Part shown: positions 6,169-8,350 of the stretch, piece by piece
How the letters are laid out: the number at the start of each line of letters is the position of its first letter
Numbering within the stretch: position 1 is the first letter of the stretch
From: Clostridia bacterium
GTDB taxonomy: Bacteria; Bacillota; Clostridia; Saccharofermentanales; UBA5734
Reading direction: 5' to 3'
DNA: 8,350 bases
Assembly (NCBI GenBank): GCA_009929975.1
Contig: RZZF01000068.1
Span: forward strand, 1 to 8,350
Position numbers and translations under genes: made by a program
Notes under the pieces: model-generated
The model's database searches: none
Told to the model about the DNA's origin: nothing
What the model saw: only the letters and a program-made list of their open reading frames with translations

Positions 6169-7221
6169 TCAGATCGAACCGCCGACGGTGAGCAGTCCTT
6201 CTGTCTCCGGCCGGCCGGTCATGCAGTTCAAGGTCTGGACCGCCTGGGCGGCCGCGCCTTTTCCCAGGTTATCAATGGCGGAGAAAATTTTCAGCCAGCC
6301 GCTTGACGGATCCAGCGCAAAAGAAAGATCACAGAAATTGGTATAGGCAACATGGCGGGTCTCAGGCAGCTGGCCCGCCGGCAGCAGCCGGAGAAACGGT
6401 TCGTCCGCGCACTGGCGGCTGAAGGCCTCTGCGATCATCGACTCAGTGACTCCGGCGCAGGGCCGGATGTGAATGGTGGCGAGCATGCCCCGCTTGACCG
6501 GAATCAGATGCGGTGTGAACGATATGGCCGGCGGTTCGTTCAGACCGGCCATCAGGCCGATTTCCTGCTCGATCTCGCTGGTATGGCGATGGCCGACGGC
6601 ACTGTATGGCCGGCAGCTGTTATCCGTTTCACAAAATGAAAAGGCAAGACTGGATTGGCGGCCGGCCCCGCTGACACCGGAGACGGCGCTGATCAGAATC
6701 TGGCCGGGATCGGCCAGCCCGGCACGCAGAACGGGAAGGAGCCCGAGCAGTGAACAGGTCGGATAGCAGCCCGGGTTGGCGGCAAGGCGTGTATCGGCCA
6801 GCTGGTCACGGTAGAGCTCCGGCAAACCGTAGACTGCCTCGTCCAGCAGCTCGGGAGCCGGGTGGACCAGGTGATAGGCCTTTTCATACGTTTCCACATT
6901 CCGATAGCGGAAATCACCGCTGTGATCGAGTACCCGGAGGCCGCGCCGCAGCAGATCAGGGACCGTCGCGGCGGCGACACCATGCGGCAAGGCTGTTATC
7001 ACCAGGTCGCAGGCGTCGGCCAGATCGTCCGGATCAGCCGCGGTCAGGGGCAGATCGACCATCTGGCGAAACGCGGGATACAGATCCGAGAAACGCTTTC
7101 CTTCATATGTCTGTGACGTCAGGCGCGTCAGGGTAAAGGACGGGTGACTGGATAATATACGAACCAGCTCCATGCCGACATACCCTGTCGCACCGATGAT
7201 TCCAATGTTTTGAGCCTGCAT
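6169..7221 (-). CDS. argC: N-acetyl-gamma-glutamyl-phosphate reductase
   Basis: NADPH-dependent reduction of acetylglutamyl phosphate to the semialdehyde, the third step of arginine synthesis. The 350-residue length is that of the longer type 1 ArgC. The Rossmann motif GATGYVG is at 10-16. AANPGCYPT at 148-155 carries the catalytic cysteine C152. [10 protein letters not shown] at 211-220 holds substrate-binding and catalytic histidines. [13 protein letters not shown] at 238-250 and [13 protein letters not shown] near the end are family blocks. The ATG at 7221 has GGAGGT (7232-7227) at a 5-base spacing. This is the first gene of the operon, and an ArgR-type operator sits over its promoter about 80-110 bases upstream. 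It does not overlap argB; 14 bases separate them, including the argB ribosome binding site. Confidence 0.96.
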   Translation of the reverse strand: MQAQNIGIIGATGYVGMELVRILSSHPSFTLTRLTSQTYEGKRFSDLYPAFRQMVDLPLTAADPDDLADACDLVITALPHGVAAATVPDLLRRGLRVLDHSGDFRYRNVETYEKAYHLVHPAPELLDEAVYGLPELYRDQLADTRLAANPGCYPTCSLLGLLPVLRAGLADPGQILISAVSGVSGAGRQSSLAFSFCETDNSCRPYSAVGHRHTSEIEQEIGLMAGLNEPPAISFTPHLIPVKRGMLATIHIRPCAGVTESMIAEAFSRQCADEPFLRLLPAGQLPETRHVAYTNFCDLSFALDPSSGWLKIFSAIDNLGKGAAAQAVQTLNCMTGRPETEGLLTVGGSI

Positions 7222-7247
7222 CTGCTACCTCCGCTGCTCTGCTGATC

Positions 7248-7301
7248 GCCCGGGCTTCCACCAAATCAGCGCTGTATGCGGCTGAAGCCGGGCCGCTGAT
7301 T
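7248..7301 (-). promoter_or_regulatory. Structured argC leader RNA (two competing helices)
   Basis: In the untranslated leader of the arg transcript, 7301-7294 can pair perfectly over 8 bp with 7271-7264 (AATCAGCG with CGCTGATT). Alternatively, 7293-7284 can pair over 10 bp, with one bulged base, with 7258-7248 (GGCTTC arm with GAAGCC arm). The two pairings interleave without room for a connecting loop, so they are probably alternatives. No T-run follows, so this does not look like an attenuator terminator. Function is unknown; the call rests on base pairing alone. Confidence 0.35.
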
Positions 7302-7333
7302 AATAAATATTCATTATAGTGAATATTTATTAA
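7300..7333. promoter_or_regulatory. ArgR/AhrC-type operator: paired ARG boxes as a perfect inverted repeat
   Basis: TTAATAAATATTCA (7300-7313) and TGAATATTTATTAA (7320-7333) are exact reverse complements separated by TTATAG. Each matches the ARG box core TGAATNNNNATTCA with one mismatch. Their centres are 20 bp apart, equivalent to two 18-bp boxes with 2 bp between them, which is the spacing bound by ArgR/AhrC hexamers. The operator covers the -10 and the spacer of the argC promoter, so arginine-loaded repressor would block polymerase directly. The regulator gene is not in the window. Confidence 0.8.
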
Positions 7334-7341
7334 GATCGCAA
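7313..7341 (-). promoter_or_regulatory. Promoter of the argC-argB-argD-argF-GNAT operon
   Basis: On the minus strand, TTGCGA (7341-7336) and a consensus TATAAT (7318-7313) are separated by exactly 17 bases. The predicted start is near 7306, giving a leader of about 85 bases before the argC ATG. The -10 lies in the gap between the two ARG boxes and runs one base into the left box. Confidence 0.75.
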
Positions 7342-7352
7342 GCGTTTTTCTG

Positions 7353-7381
7353 TTGATTTATTCATGAATTCCGTTTATATT
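7353..7381 (+). promoter_or_regulatory. Possible rightward promoter in the intergenic region
   Basis: TTGATT (7353-7358) and TATATT (7376-7381) are 17 bases apart and match the consensus at 4 and 5 of 6 positions. A transcript would start near 7388 and run about 250 bases before the ABC ATPase start, with no ORF of note. In such AT-rich DNA a match of this quality can arise by chance. Confidence 0.3.
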
Positions 7382-7434
7382 ATACCTATTCAATTCAAGC
7401 ATGAACAGTGATCGCTGCCCGGGCTGAGACGTGC

Positions 7435-7469
7435 AAATCACCTATTCAGTCAAATTGAATAAAAAATCA
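7435..7469. promoter_or_regulatory. Second, weaker ARG-box-like site
   Basis: TGAATAAAAAATCA (7456-7469) matches the ARG core TGAATNNNNATTCA with one mismatch and resembles the Bacillus AhrC box. A half site, ATTCA at 7444-7448, lies in the right phase for a partner box at 7435-7448, with centres 21 bp apart. It could be an auxiliary operator for looping with the site at 7300-7333, or could connect the ABC ATPase gene to arginine control. This is inference from pattern only. Confidence 0.4.
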
Positions 7470-7570
7470 TAAGAAATATTGTTGCTTATATCAGGCCCCC
7501 TCCTACTGTATTGCTAAATCAGCACGATAACATTTGTTAAAATTCGCATCTGTTCCTTTTTGAATTCAAG

Positions 7571-7579
7571 TGGTATAGT
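7571..7579 (+). promoter_or_regulatory. Extended -10 promoter for the ABC ATPase gene
   Basis: TGGTATAGT is an extended -10 (TGn plus TATAGT at 7574-7579, 5 of 6). The -35 position (7551-7556, TGTTCC) is poor. A palindrome, TTGAATTCAA, lies at 7560-7569 within the spacer and might be an activator or repressor site. Predicted start near 7586, with a leader of about 52 bases. Confidence 0.55.
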
Positions 7580-7637
7580 CAGTATGCAAGCCTGATGCTT
7601 GGGTTGAAGCATGAAGAGCAAATTTGGAGGTTTTCGT

Positions 7638-8350
7638 ATGGCAAGTGTAACACTTAAAAATGTTTACAAGCGTTATGAAGGAGGCGTTGTCGCAGTCAGT
7701 GACTTCAATCTGGACGTCGCCGATAAGGAATTCATCATTCTGGTTGGTCCGTCCGGCTGCGGCAAGTCAACAACACTGCGCATGATCGCCGGTCTCGAAG
7801 AGATCACTGAGGGCGAAGTTTACATCGGCGACCGTCTCGTCAATGATGTTCAGCCGAAAGACCGTGACATTGCCATGGTTTTCCAGAACTACGCGCTGTA
7901 TCCCCATATGACCGTTTTCGACAATATGGCATTCGGTCTGAAACTACGTAAAGTTCCCAAGGATGATATCAAGCGCCGCGTCGGTGAAGCCGCGAAAATC
8001 CTGGAAATCGAACACCTGCTGGACAGAAAACCGAAAGCACTCTCCGGTGGTCAGCGTCAGCGTGTTGCTCTCGGCCGCGCGATCGTTCGTGATCCGAAGG
8101 TCTTCCTGATGGATGAGCCGCTGTCCAACCTCGATGCCAAACTGCGTGTTCAGATGCGTGTTGAGATCACCAAACTGCATCAGCGCCTGCAGACCACCAT
8201 CATCTATGTTACCCATGACCAGACAGAGGCCATGACAATGGGTACCCGTATCGTCGTCATGAAGGATGGTTTCATCCAGCAGGTCGATGACCCGACGAAC
8301 CTGTACATGCATCCGAATAATACATTCGTTGCCGGATTTATCGGCATGCC
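7638..8350 (+). CDS. Sugar ABC transporter ATP-binding protein, UgpC/MsmX/MalK family (3' end outside window)
   Basis: ATPase subunit that energizes import of carbohydrates or related solutes from the cytoplasmic face. 237 complete codons are visible of a usual ~365-375. Walker [10 protein letters not shown] is at 37-45, the Q-loop [13 protein letters not shown] at 81-93, the ABC signature [14 protein letters not shown] at 135-148, Walker [17 protein letters not shown] at 155-170, and the H-loop [12 protein letters not shown] at 190-201. The [11 protein letters not shown] and [10 protein letters not shown] wording is characteristic of the MalK/UgpC/MsmX group. The C-terminal OB-type regulatory domain should lie beyond the window. 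The ATG follows GGAGG (7626-7630) at a 7-base spacing. The gene is divergent from the arg operon and no permease genes are visible beside it, which would suit a shared MsmX-type ATPase, but the right flank is unseen. Abundant CGT, AAA and CTG codons suggest good expression. Confidence 0.93.
   Translation, partial: MASVTLKNVYKRYEGGVVAVSDFNLDVADKEFIILVGPSGCGKSTTLRMIAGLEEITEGEVYIGDRLVNDVQPKDRDIAMVFQNYALYPHMTVFDNMAFGLKLRKVPKDDIKRRVGEAAKILEIEHLLDRKPKALSGGQRQRVALGRAIVRDPKVFLMDEPLSNLDAKLRVQMRVEITKLHQRLQTTIIYVTHDQTEAMTMGTRIVVMKDGFIQQVDDPTNLYMHPNNTFVAGFIGM

Noticed and set aside
7360..7378. Abutting ATTCA and TGAAT half sites as another ARG operator
   Set aside because: The half sites are adjacent, giving 14-bp centre spacing rather than 20-21 bp, and each full box matches only about 7 of 10 core positions.
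7379..7384. A second minus-strand -10 (TATAAT) for argC
   Set aside because: No acceptable -35 or extended -10 accompanies it, and the promoter at 7341-7313 is much better and lies within the operator.
7944..8312. A 122-residue minus-strand frame opposite the ABC ATPase
   Set aside because: The plus strand encodes Walker A, signature, Walker B and H-loop through this stretch, so the opposite frame is a by-product.

Overview
The window looks like a piece of a moderately GC-rich Bacillota-type (Firmicutes) chromosome. This is inferred from the FMN-riboswitch-controlled ECF riboflavin transporter subunit, strong AGGAGG-type ribosome binding sites, an ArgR/AhrC-type operator, and a UgpC/MsmX-type sugar ABC ATPase. 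The first ~370 bases do not fit the rest. They are about 70% GC, coded on the minus strand, and end inside two different genes at once. This is either an assembly chimera or a real rearrangement breakpoint.

Layout. (1) 1-378, minus strand: the N-terminal part of a SAM-dependent methyltransferase, preceded with an 8-base overlap by the C-terminal part of a cyclic-nucleotide-binding (Crp-like) domain protein. (2) About 364-1011, plus strand: the C-terminal ~213 residues of alanine racemase, without its N-terminal half and PLP lysine. (3) 1021-1247: a promoter, an FMN riboswitch and an intrinsic terminator, which control ribU (1301-1987). (4) 2021-2551: an extended -10 promoter and a small zinc-ribbon, two-TM membrane protein. 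(5) 7221 down to 2536, minus strand: a tight operon argC-argB-argD-argF-GNAT acetyltransferase, with ATGA overlaps between the last three genes. (6) 7222-7637: an AT-rich divergent control region. Here the argC promoter is wrapped in a perfect inverted repeat made of two ARG boxes, and further ARG-like sites lie beyond it. (7) From 7638, plus strand: the first 237 codons of a UgpC/MsmX/MalK-family ABC ATPase, which runs off the window.

How the genes work together. ArgB, ArgC, ArgD and ArgF carry out four steps of ornithine/citrulline synthesis: acetylglutamate to acetylglutamyl phosphate, then semialdehyde, then acetylornithine, and finally ornithine to citrulline. The operon lacks any argJ, argA or argE, so the source of N-acetylglutamate and the deacetylation step must lie elsewhere, or partly with the coupled GNAT protein. 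Riboflavin uptake is a separate unit that FMN should switch off. I see no phage, transposon, CRISPR, tRNA or rRNA. Most of the window is well-known metabolism. The points most worth a second look are the breakpoint near 364-378, the architecture of the arg operator, and the missing acetyl-donor genes next to a coupled GNAT.
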